Of a DNA stretch of 64,000 bases, positions 25,511 through 41,500 are shown piece by piece (position 1 is the first letter of the stretch; every line of letters starts with the position of its first letter). This stretch comes from Pterobdella sp. o SKG-2022. Lineage: Eukaryota > Annelida > Clitellata > Hirudinida > Piscicolidae. The stretch covers positions 3,277,924 to 3,341,923 of the forward strand of contig OZ038327.1 in the NCBI GenBank assembly GCA_964035795.1, written 5' to 3'. The translations under genes were made by a program, and so were the position numbers. The notes below the pieces were generated by a model. It did not search any database and was not told the origin of the DNA. It was given only the letters and a program-made list of their open reading frames with translations.

Positions 25511-28500
25511 CCAGCAATCAAACACCTATTAGACTTGAAATAGCAATTACTTGTAGTGTTATTATTGTTATTTTTTTTATTATTTTTATTATTATTAGAT
25601 GAAAGGTTGTTATTAGATAAAATGTTGTTATTATTGTTTTTATTATTAGTGTTATTATTATTATTATTATTGTTGTTTATTTGTTTCCATTTTTTATTGT
25701 CGTATGTTATTCTATCTTTTATATTGATAAGTCGGTTCAATGTGTCCAATCTATTGTGTAAATAGCGGTTATTATTATTATTACTATTATTATTGTTATT
25801 ATTATTGGGGTAACAATCATTATCAGGATTTTTGTATCGGTAACCATCACCATTAACGTCATTATTAAAAAATTCATCACATTTATTATTATTACTCTCA
25901 ATATTATAGATTAAATTATTATTGTTATTATTATCAACATCATTATCATCCTCATCAAATAGCAACTCTTTGATAAGCTCTCTATTATTGTTGCATTTTG
26001 ATGCTATTGTGTTTAATGTTATATTATTATTGTTATTGTTATTATTGTTTCTATTATTTTTATTACCATTATTAGGAATAGTAATGTTGTTGTTATTTTT
26101 CTTGATAAAAAACTTATTATTGTTATTATTATTTCGCGTGTCATTTTCAGGATCGAATGACGATTTGATTGATGAAAGTGATGGTGATGTTGTGGGAAGG
26201 TTTTTCGGAGGAGGGTGTTGAATGGGTGGTTGGTGTTGACGTAGTTGTTGTTGTTGTACAGATGGTTGTTGATGATGATTTAATGCTTGTTGTTGTATTA
26301 TTGGTTGTTGATGTTGTACAGATGGTTTTTGATTTTGAATTAATAGTTGATGTTGTATGGATGGTTGTTGCTGCTGTTGTTTTTGTTGTTGAATTAATGG
26401 TTTTTGTTGTTGTTGTTGTATGAATGGCTTCTGTATAGACGATGGTTTATGTTGTAGTTGCATAGATGATTGTTGTTGAATAGATAGATGTTGTTTATGT
26501 TGTAGAGATTTTTGTTGTTGATTGAATGATTTATTTTGATGTTGTTCAAATGATAGTTGATCGAAACCATGATCGGACAAATTTGGTTGTTGTTGATGGT
26601 TGGCTGGTTGTGGTGGCTGAAAATGTTGATAAGATAAATCCAGTTTTTTTTGGAGAAATACTTGTGTTTGTAGTTGATGTTGAGGAACAGATGGTTTTTG
26701 TTGATGTTGTTGTTGAATAGATGGTTGTTTCTGTTGTTTAATGGGTTTTTGGTGGTGTTCAAAGAAAATTTGTTGTTTTGCTTGTCTATTTATGTTGTTA
26801 TTACTTTTATTATTATTATTATTCACATTATTATTAATATTTATATTATTATTCACATTATTAGTATTATTATTAATATTATTCTCATCATCAATATCGT
26901 TTTGAAAAGTACTTGATAGGCTGACAATGTGAGGTGTGAGTTGCACGTGTTGTGGTTGGTTTAGTTGATGATGTTGTAAGTGTTTTTGTTGAGGTTGTTG
27001 TTGGTGTTGTATTTGTTGTTGTTGTAATTGGTGTTGTGTATAATGCTCTTGTGGTTGTTGTAGTAGTTTGTTTTGTTGATGATGTATTTGCTGTTGTAGT
27101 TGTAATTGTTGATTATGTTGTAGCTGATTTCGTTGTTGTTGAGTAACAAAGTTTGAAAGATAATTCAATTGAATCTGAGGATTATCAACTATGTTGAGCT
27201 GATCCCTGGAAGCCCACAGCTGTTGTTGTGTAGGGTGAGAAAATTCTGGAATAGGGTTAAATGTTGTTGATGGTTGAATGGTGGAGAGTTGAGAAGTTTG
27301 CAGGTTGAAATTTGGTGTTGTGAATGTTTTTGTTGTTTGTGTTATTGTATTTGTTGTCGTTGTTGCGTGTGTTGTTGTTGTTGTTGAAGGTCTAGGTTTG
27401 ATTTCGATCAATTTATTGACTAGTTTCTTCAATAAGGATACTTCTTCATTGTTTTTATTATTGGTGCAATTGTTACTATTATTATTAATGTTGTTATTGC
27501 TGCTGTTATTGTTATTATCGTTGCTATTAGTGTTTGTGTTATTATTATTATTGCTATTATTATGACTTTTACCATCATCAGCTTCGTTATTATACTTATT
27601 TTTATTATTCTTATTATTATCATTACTACTACCCTTCCTCTTGCAGCAACCACTGTGCTTTCGATGGTGATGATGATGATCTCGATATTTTTTATGATTA
27701 TTATTATGGTTATTATTATTATTATTATTATATTTGCAATTGGTTTTTTTCTCCTTTTTTTTCCTTGCTGACCTCACGCGGCTTTTAACCTTAACGCTAT
27801 TATTATTATTTTTGTTATTATTTTTGTTGTTTTCAATATTATTGTTATTATTATTATTACTATTATTTTCAATATTATTATTATTATTATCCTCAAAGAA
27901 CGAGTCTTTGAACCATTGCAACGATCCAAAACCACTTCTATCCACCAAACCATTAGTATTATTATTATCATTATTATTACCACCATCACCCTCCTCAACC
28001 TCCCTCAATAGACACTCAGCGGCCATCAGAAGTCCATCGAGCTCCATCGATTCGTCTGATATTCCATCGTAATTGAGTTTTGTATTGTTAATACCGTTGT
28101 TATTGAAAATGTTATGATGATTTTTATTATTGATAACGTTATTATTACTATTATTTTTTTTATTATTGAATACATTATTATTATTATTGTATCTATAATC
28201 ATTACCAATACACCTATTATTATTATCATTATCGGTATCCATCAAGCTATACGTTCCATTATCGTTAATATAAACAGTCATATAATCATTATCATCACCG
28301 TTATATTCAACACCGTAATCATCATCACCACCGATATTATAAAAACTCTCATTAAAGTCGTTATAATAATAATAATTATTATTGTTTTTGTTGTTTACGT
28401 TATTATTATTATTGTTGTTGTTCACGGTAATACTATTATTATTGTTTTTGTTTATATTATTATTATTCACGCTATAGTTGAACATCTCGGCATAGCCATT

Positions 28501-31500
28501 AGGGTGGGTATTTTGGTTATTATTGTTTTTATTTTTATTGCTATTAATATTATTGTTACTTGGTTTTTTTTCAGGGTACAGAGGCACGTTAATAGTGTTA
28601 TATTCAAAAATTCTTTTGTTATTATTATTGCTGAAAATTTTTTCTTTTTCAAATCTATTATTATTATTATTATTATTAATTTTCATATTCTTGCTATTAT
28701 TATCATTATTGTTATTAAACCCAACACCATCACCATTATCCACATCATCATCATCATTATCAAAACCTCTCTCAGGATAGCTACTGCACAATACATAATC
28801 CCCCTTAGTATCCCCAGAAACGTTACTAGGGTTACTATAACCGCTATAACAACTGTTATTGTTATATAGTAATGTATTGTTAGCGTTGTTATATAGTAAA
28901 TGGTTGTTAGTGCTGTTATATAGTAAATGGTTGTTAGTTTTGTTATATAGTAAATGGTTGTTAGTGTTGTTATGCAAAATGTTTTTACTGTCATTTAGTA
29001 ATTGGTTTCTGGCTTTATTATGTAATTGGTTGTTACTGTTGTTATATAGTAACGTATTGTTACTGTTACATAGTAATTGGTTGTTAGTGTTATGTAGTGA
29101 TTGGTTTTTAGTGTTGTTATGTAACGTATTGCTACTGTTATATAGTAATTGGTTGTTAGTGTTATGTAGTGATTGGTTGTTAGTGTTATGTAACATAATG
29201 TTACTATTATTATGTAAATTTTTATTACTGATATTATGTAACGTATTGTTACCGTTATATAGTAAATGATTGTAACTGTTATCATGTAAATAGTTGTTAC
29301 TGTTATTATGTGACATATTGTTACTGTTATTATGTAAATGGTTGTTAGTGTTATTATGTAAACGGTTATTACTGTTATTATGTAATGAACCAGGATTATT
29401 ATTGTTATTTACGTATGGGTTATGCATGTTAGTGTTGTTGTTGATAGTGTTGACGTCATCATTGTTGTTATTATAGTTACTTCTAGTGTGGGTATTAGTG
29501 TTGTTGTTATCATTGACGGTGGTACCATTATTATTGTTATTATTATTATGATTATTAATGTTTTTTTTATAATTATTATTATTATTCTCTTCATTATTAT
29601 GGTTATTATTGTTATTATTATTTTTAAAGTCTCCATCCTCATCGTTATCAATGTCGCTTTGTATACCAATACTTCTATGTTTAGTTATGTTTGGGCTCAT
29701 TATTTTATTATTATTATTATTATTTTCATTATTATTATTTCTATTATTATCCTTTTCATTGTTATTTTTATTATTATTGGTCATAATAGATATAAACTTT
29801 TTCCTCACACTGGCAATAGGTTTACAAAGACGGTTAACACTGTTACTACCCTCATCATCATCATTATTATTATTATTAATATTATTAGTCTTATTATTGT
29901 TGTTGTTATTATACTTTAGATTATTATTGTTATTGTTGTCATTATTATTTAGATTGTTATTTTTATTGTTATTATCATTATTATTTCTATCTTTTCCCGC
30001 CATTATCTCCATAATATTTTTCCTCCTTCTCGGTTTAATAACCACTTTTCTCATTATGTCAACTTTTATATCATTATCATCACTATTATTATTTTTATTA
30101 TTATTATTATTTTTGTGATTATCGTTAATGAAGTTATTATTGTTGTTATTATTACTGAAGTTGCTATTGTTATTAATTTTATTGTTTTTATTGTTAAAGT
30201 ATTTTATATTATTATTATCATTATCATTAAAATTACAATGATAATCATTCATAATGTTGATAATTTTTTGATTATTTACTTTTCCAGGGTTTCTTCTATA
30301 GTAATCACCGAGAAAATTTATTACACTATTATTATTGTTATTATTAGTATTATTATTATTCTTATTATTAATATTTTCGAAAGAGCTCTCATTCCTAACA
30401 GAGTAGTTGATAACTTCATAACGTGGGTTTTCATCACCTTCTTCTTCATCCTCTTCACGCTCATTTGAGTTATTGTTATTATTAGTATTATTGTTGTGTG
30501 TATTATCATAGATGTTACAATTATTATTTTTTCCATTATTGAAGAAAGTATTATTGTTATTATTATTATTATTAGTGGAATCATCGTTTTCATCTTTCTC
30601 ATCATCAACCATATGACCATTGTTGTTATTTAAACACATATTATTATTACTATTATTTTGTTTATTCTTACTAATATTAACATTTTTGTTGTTATTATTA
30701 TTATTATTATTACTATTACTATTATTATTTTTATTGTTTTCATCACGTACATTATATAGAACGTTGATACGGTGAGCGATGTTGGGTGTGAATGTGTGAT
30801 TATAGATGTCTCTGTTGTACATCAAACCTATGTATTCGTCATAATTGTCGGGTTTTGTACTATTATTGTCGATATTATTATTGTTGATATTATTATTTTT
30901 ATTATTATTCATTTCATTATTATCATTTCTTACATTATATTTTATGTTATTATTTATGTTATTGTCAGTTGTATCACTATAGTTATTCTTTTTTATTTTA
31001 TTGTTATTCGTATTTTTATTTTTGCGTTTTTTGGTACTCTTATCATAATAATAATCATCATTATTCATATTGTTATTATTGTTTTTATTCTTATTATTAT
31101 TCTTATTATTGAAAAAATTCACTTCTTTAACACTCCTTAAGCTACTCAAACGGCTGTTAACAATTAACGAATGCAAACCGTGATACTTATCATCACCACC
31201 ATCATCATTCTCCTCTTCCTCCTCCTCACAATATTGGTTATTGTATCTATAAGTGTAACCTTCTGTGATAGACAGGCCATCAAGTGATGTTGCTTTGTTG
31301 AAGTGTCTGTAATTGAAGAATGAGTTTTGGTTAGTGTTGTTGTTGTAGTTATTGTTGTCGTTGTAAATGTTATTATCAGAGTATGAGTTGATATTGTTGT
31401 TGCAGTTGTTTTTATTGTTGTTGTTTTTGATATTGTTATTGTTGTCGAAGTATGGCGGGTTTTTGTAGTTGGTTTCGTTGTTGACGTGATTTATGTTGTC

Positions 31501-32850
31501 GAAAGGGTTGTGGTCGATTTCTTCATGAGCTTGATTGTTAGGGTTGCTGATGTTAGCATTATCCTCGTTTGTGGCTTTTTTATTGTTAATATTGTTGATT
31601 TTTGCGCTGTGGTTATTATTATTATAATTATTATTTTTGTTATTCTTATTTTTGTTATTATTATTATTATCATCATCATTATTGTTATTGATATTATTAT
31701 TACTATTATTATTATCATTATTATTATTGATGGATTTCTCGTTATGGTGTTTATTTTCAGTGTTTTCGTGGTTGGTTTGGGTACCCTTAATATTATTGCT
31801 AATATCTTTGGACACGATTTCGTTATTATTTTTATTATTATCATTATTGTTTCCATCATTATTATCATTATTATTGTTTCCCCTTCGTCTCGTATAGTTA
31901 GTGATTGAGTGTTTTAGTGTGCTTTGGTGGTATGGTATGATTGGAATCCTCGGTTTTATGGTGTAGGGCTGGAACGTTTGTGAGGTTGGTATGTGTGAGT
32001 GGGGTGTTTTGGCGTTATGTGTGTTGGTCAGTGGGGCTTTTTGTATGTGTGGAAGTGTGTTGTGTATGTGTAAAAATGTGTTTTGTGTAGGTGCAAGTGT
32101 GTTGTGCATGTGTGAAAGTGTGTTTTGTATTTGCGTGATTTTATTACGAATTCTTGGTTGTAGAGTGTGGATGTGAGGTTTAGGTGTTTGTGGATGTGGA
32201 GGGATGATTTTAAACCTTGAGTTTGTATTGTCTTGTTGGATGTCTGTATGAATGTGTGGCTTTGAACGGAAAGATGGATTGAATACTCTGAGTTGGCTTG
32301 CTTTTGGCGTGGTTATATGGTGGGTTACAGAACTATTTTGGATTGAATCATTTTGATTTTTTGGTTGAGTTTGATTCATATTTTTCTGCATCTGGTTTTT
32401 TGCAGGTTGAGTTATGATGCTTGTTTGGTTAGAATCTAGATTGATTCCATCTTCATTAATAATTTTCGCCATGTTTTGAAGGCTTTTCTCAAGCTCCAAT
32501 TCTGGCGTTTGGAGTTTTTCGTTCGCTGCCTCTTTATAAAATTCAATTCTTTCTTGTAACGCTACCTTTTCTTTTTCGGTATCTTTGATAATTTCCAAGA
32601 ATTTAGGTGACTGGTTTTTAAAAGTAACACTGTTTTCGTCACTTTTTGTTACTACCTCGCCTGGCTCCGAACCTTCGCCATAAGATCTCGCCGATTTATT
32701 TTCATCAGAAACTCTGATATTTTCTTTCAATAATTTTTGAGTACGAATCATTTTATTTTTTATATCATCTATCGCTTTTTCTCTCAAAAAGCGTTGGTTT
32801 AGTAATATCGCCTTTTCAATGTCTTTATCTAAATCACTCATACTTTCCAT
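21928..32850 (-). CDS. Giant Asn-rich protein, two exons, 3,269 aa, function unknown
   Basis: Exon 1 is 32850-25034 and exon 2 is 23920-21928 on the minus strand. The intron donor GTTAGT at 25033-25028 and acceptor AG at 23922-23921 join CTC-AA to G-TAT in phase, giving 9,810 bases. The ATG at 32850 is followed by MESMSDLDKDIEKAILLNQR and a predicted helical, coiled-coil N-terminus of about 130 residues. A long low-complexity region (about residues 300-2600) contains poly-Asn, a degenerate LLYNNSNN-type repeat block (about 1150-1330), a Gln/His/Pro-rich block (about 1880-2220) and a run of about 21 Asp (about 2447-2467). A second coiled coil spans the splice junction (LQERDEVRDFLLAELKNTRQ through QQLIDYAKEHKHQLNYLEKM); a third, KECKQQLQ-like, segment lies near the middle of exon 2. 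Asn uses both AAT and AAC. The conserved-looking ends suggest a scaffold. I do not recognise the family. Confidence 0.82.
25449..25511 (-). repeat. (TCA)n trinucleotide run encoding poly-Asp
   Basis: A pure plus-strand TCA/ATC run that encodes about 21 consecutive Asp in the Asn-rich protein (minus strand). It is purer than the surrounding Asn codons and is a likely length-polymorphic site. Confidence 0.85.
26230..27200 (-). repeat. Gln/His/Pro-rich degenerate repeat block in the Asn-rich protein
   Basis: The minus-strand reading gives many short units such as QQKPSIQQQ, QKPSVQHQQ and QQPSVQQQ (about residues 1880-2220). CAA and CAG are mixed, and Ser-Val/Ile-Gln triplets recur. It resembles prion-like Gln-rich segments. 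Confidence 0.75.
28860..29400 (-). repeat. Degenerate 8-9-residue repeat block (LLYNNSNN / LHNNTNN type)
   Basis: About 22 units read on the minus strand as L-H/L-N/Y-N-(S/T)-N-N-x, for example LHNNSNNR, LHNNTNNH, LLYNKTNNH, LLYNSTNNH. At DNA level the units are 24-27 bases and related to TTATATAGTAATTGGTTGTT. Leu/Tyr/His positions are kept at fixed spacing while Asn surrounds them. The block lies at about residues 1150-1330. Confidence 0.8.
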
Positions 32851-33735
32851 AATTTAGGAAAATTTTTTTAATGATAAAAAAAAAAAATTATCGAAAGTTT
32901 TTGGATAATAAGATGTCGAATGCGACTTCAGACTTCAAAAAAGTTGTCTGTTATAAAAAGTAAAAGTGAATTTAACAAAAATTTCAGTTAAAATACAAAT
33001 CAGTTTTAAAATTATTTAAAAAATTGAATAAAAAGCATCAAAATCATAGTCAATATTCTTAATTTAATTATGCTAATTAAAATCAAACAAAAAATGTTAT
33101 AGAATAAATTTTATTTAATCAAACGAATATTTTTTTGAAAATATAATAACTTACATAAATATATTTTATAATTGAAAAGTTGAAATAAAACGCTTTTAGT
33201 ATGGATCTAGGGTCTGCTGAAAATTTAGTGTTTATTATCGTTGTTTTTGCTGTCGCAGCCAAACCAAGACACACAGCGACAACTTCACAAAAGAATATTT
33301 TATTGGTTGATGATCAATAACAAAATAATTGCAACAAATTATTTATTTGAATAATAATCTTCATAAAATATTATTTAAATATAATTTTTTGATTGTTTTG
33401 TATTTTTTCATCAACCAATCAAATATTTTTTTGTGAGATGTCGCTGTGTGTTTTGTTTCTGCTGCGACAGAAAAAACATACTTTAAAAAACACTAATTTT
33501 ATATACAATGATGCTTGAAAATGCCCGAAAAACAAAAAAAGCTTCATTGTTTTTCAATAAGTGCATTTGAAATAAATTATAAATTTACTAGAAAGTATTT
33601 CGCAATATGTTGCTTCTCAAATGCTAAAGTTCGTCTGTAAAGTATGTTATTTACCAAGGTAGCAAGAGAAATCATTTCTCTTTTATAACAACAAAAATTT
33701 AAATCAAAAATCTTTAATTAAAATCATTCATTAAA
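32851..33735. promoter_or_regulatory. Shared upstream region of the divergent Asn-rich and CK1 gamma genes
   Basis: 885 bases separate the two divergent start codons, so both promoters and 5' UTRs probably lie here unless non-coding exons exist. The central third is occupied by a foldback element at 33228-33493. I see no other convincing motif. Confidence 0.55.
33228..33493. mobile_element. MITE-like foldback element flanked by TA, in the divergent promoter region
   Basis: The element starts GTGTTTATTATCG and ends in AAAAAACAC. The left arm (33228 to about 33325) and the reverse complement of the right arm (about 33395-33493) agree over roughly 95 bases, including CTGTCGCAGC, CACACAGCGACA, CTCACAAAA/TTCACAAAA and ATTGGTTGATGA. 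The element is bounded on both sides by TA (33226-33227 and 33494-33495), the target duplication of Tc1/mariner transposons. No coding capacity is present, so it would be a non-autonomous copy. Confidence 0.8.
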
Positions 33736-38612
<4,877 letters not shown>

Positions 38613-38635
38613 TGATGATGATGATGATGATGATG

Positions 38636-38830
38636 ATGCAGAATAACTAATAATAATGCAGAATAATAATAAAAACAATAATAATAATGAAGAATAATAA
38701 AAATAATAATAATGCAGAATAATAATAAAAACAATAATAATAATAATGCAGAATAATAACAATAATAATAATGCAGAATAATAACAATAATAATAATGCA
38801 GAATAATAACAATAATAATAATGCAGATTA
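38636..38830. repeat. Minisatellite of AATAATGCAGAATAATAA units just after the CK1 gamma stop
   Basis: About six copies of a 26-37-base unit with the core AATGCAGAATAATAAC, the last three being nearly identical 26-base units. It starts some 24 bases after the TGA, so it probably lies in the 3' UTR. Confidence 0.85.
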
Positions 38831-40504
38831 ATAATAGTGATAATGAAATTAAAAATGATAATAAGCTCTTCTGATGATAATAAAAATAATAATTTAAAAA
38901 AAATAATAAAAATGTCATCTTTTCTTGTCAATTTCATCAGCTTCCGATCGGTATTCTGTTGTGCTTGTATCCCCGTGTGTTTTATAATTATAATATTGAT
39001 AATAATATTTATAAAAATAGTAAAGAAAATTTATGCAGCGCTTAATGTGTATATGTGTTAATAACGACGATGATGATGATGATGATGTTAATGGTGGTGG
39101 TAGTGATGATGATGATAATGATGGTGAGGTGATGATGATGATAATGATGGTGGTGATGATGATGATCATGTAATACTTGTATATAAACTTGCATCAGAAA
39201 TTTTATTTTTGATTTTTGTCCAATCAATACATATTTGCATACCTATGTTTTGAGGTCAAAAGCTTTGTTCAAGCATGGAGTAGCGCCCTGCGAAGCCTAT
39301 CAATTGCGCAACCGACTTTTACTCAAAGTGTATTAATAGCCTCATTATGACGTTTTATCTATAAATAACTTGATGGAAATACGTATGATGTCAAAGAGGG
39401 GTGCAGGTAGTTATTTATAGACATTTATATAATTGACAGGTCTATTTATATATATTTATTTTTTTTGTGCATATGATGCCAGAGAATGGTGAAGATATCT
39501 ATACATAGTATATTCATTCATAAATATTTTTTGATAGATTTTTTTTTTCTACCATCTTCTCATCTTATGATAATTGTTTTTGAGATGTTTATTTTTGGGA
39601 GAATATTTTCAAAAGAAGAAATTCATTTTTTTACTCGTTTTCATCTCAGATAATCATTGAATTATTTTTTATTTATCTTTTTTTTTTCGTTATTAATTTT
39701 TTTTTGTATTATTTTTATTATTCATTACATCATTGGAAAATATTTTTGCGTAATAATTTTTATTTTAATATTATCTTCCATTTATACACAGCATTTTCAT
39801 ATCGTTGAAAAAGTTACACCTAGGATAACCGAACTCGTGTTACTATTATTATTATTCTTGTTTTTATTTTTTTGCTATTGTTTTCTTTTTTCATTTTTTT
39901 TGTTTTTATTATTTTACTTTTTATTCTCGCTATTATACTCATTGTTATTATTATTATCCAGTATTTTTTAAAACTATTATTATTGTTATTACTATTAGGG
40001 TTATTATGAAAATACATGCATATAACAATTTATACAATTATGAAATAGATGTGTTGTGTGTGCATGCAAAAACACATTTGTATGCTTCAAATAAAAAACA
40101 TTGTTGTATTTCGCATAAACAAATGAGTTTTTTTTGTATTTCACATGAACAGTTTAAAATTTTTACTATGATTTTTTCAGTGTATCACATACAAAACTCA
40201 ATTTTTCACTTTTTTTTGTTTTTATGAAAATAAATAAAATCAAAATATTTTCAACATATTATCGTTCAGATGCAGTATAAGCAATTGGCGTTCTGTGGTT
40301 GTATAGTATCTATGGTATATTTATTATTTCTATTATTATTAATTTTTTCTTTATTTTTATGAAATTTTTTCGCATTTCATTTTCATTTCTAGACTCCCAG
40401 CATTCGTTCATGAACATTTCGAGTGATTTTTATAAGTATTATTGATTCATTATTATTATTGTTATTTATTTTTTGGTTATTTATTTATTTTTCTCGAAAT
40501 TCCT

Positions 40505-40830
40505 TCGTACTTATTATTATTATTATTATTCTTGTTATTCATGTATTATTATAAATTATTATTATTCTTGTTATTCATGTATTATTATAAATTATTATTA
40601 TTCTTGTTATTCATGTATTATAGTTATTAATATTATTCTTATTATTCATGTATTATAATAATTATTGTTTTTGTTATTCATGTATTATTTCCATTATTAT
40701 TATTCTTGTTATTCATCTATTATTTCAATTATTATTCTTGTTATTCATCTATTATTTCAATTATTATTCTTGTTATTCATCTATTATTTCAATTATTATT
40801 CTTGTTATTCATGTATTATTAATTTATCAT
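40505..40830. repeat. Minisatellite with core CTTGTTATTCATGTATTAT
   Basis: About ten units of 30-38 bases; the later four are almost identical units of 31 bases with CATCTATTATTTCAATTATT. No coding role is apparent. Confidence 0.85.
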
Positions 40831-41300
40831 CATCATGTCCATTTTCACCTGACATCTTCATTATTACTATCCTCATTGCTTCTATTATTATTACTATTAT
40901 TATAAATCATATTATCATCGCGATCATCATCACCATCTAACCGCATCGCATTCATATGTGTGCAACTTGCTTCATATGTGTGCATCACAACATCACAGGC
41001 TGTCTGTACAATCAAATTATGATTTTCGTCGTTATAGCGTTATATAGCTTTAAGTTTTTACTGTTATCAAATTATGTTTTACATCATTATTCCGTTATAT
41101 AGCTTTAAATTCATACGCAGCATTGAGTTTTTTGCTCTTATCATATTATGATTTTTTGCCAAAAATTGTTGAGTTAAAATTATGTTTTTATGATGTCTAG
41201 CTGTTGTAACTATAAATAGGTTTTTACTAATATACATATTTGTGTTATACTCATGAATTTGTATTATAAATACCAAATTTGTACTATAGATACAACATTT

Positions 41301-41500
41301 NNNNNNNNNNNNNNNNNNNNNNNNNNNNNNNNNNNNNNNNNNNNNNNNNNNNNNNNNNNNNNNNNNNNNNNNNNNNNNNNNNNNNNNNNNNNNNNNNNNN
41401 NNNNNNNNNNNNNNNNNNNNNNNNNNNNNNNNNNNNNNNNNNNNNNNNNNNNNNNNNNNNNNNNNNNNNNNNNNNNNNNNNNNNNNNNNNNNNNNNNNNN
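41301..41500. other. Assembly gap, 200 N
   Basis: Exactly 200 unknown bases between ACATTT and CATCCT. The round length suggests a scaffold gap of unspecified true size. It lies in intergenic DNA between the CK1 gamma and aPKC 3' ends, so a small gene could be hidden. Confidence 0.99.

Larger units (their letters stand above)
38613..41300. other. CK1 gamma 3' flank and repeat-rich intergenic DNA
   Basis: Contains the CK1 gamma 3' UTR, the minisatellites at 38636-38830 and 40505-40830, and many ATT and GATGAT microsatellites. I see no conserved coding sequence; the frames at 39657-39971 and 40006-40227 are low complexity or lack features. Confidence 0.6.

Noticed and set aside
24896..31908. 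Many plus-strand Leu/Ile-rich frames
   Set aside because: They are antisense shadows of the Asn-rich exon (ATT/GTT codons read as Ile, Leu, Val) and have no independent support.
40505..40830. CRISPR-like array
   Set aside because: Repeats have no unique spacers of uniform length and the context is animal intergenic DNA; it is a minisatellite.
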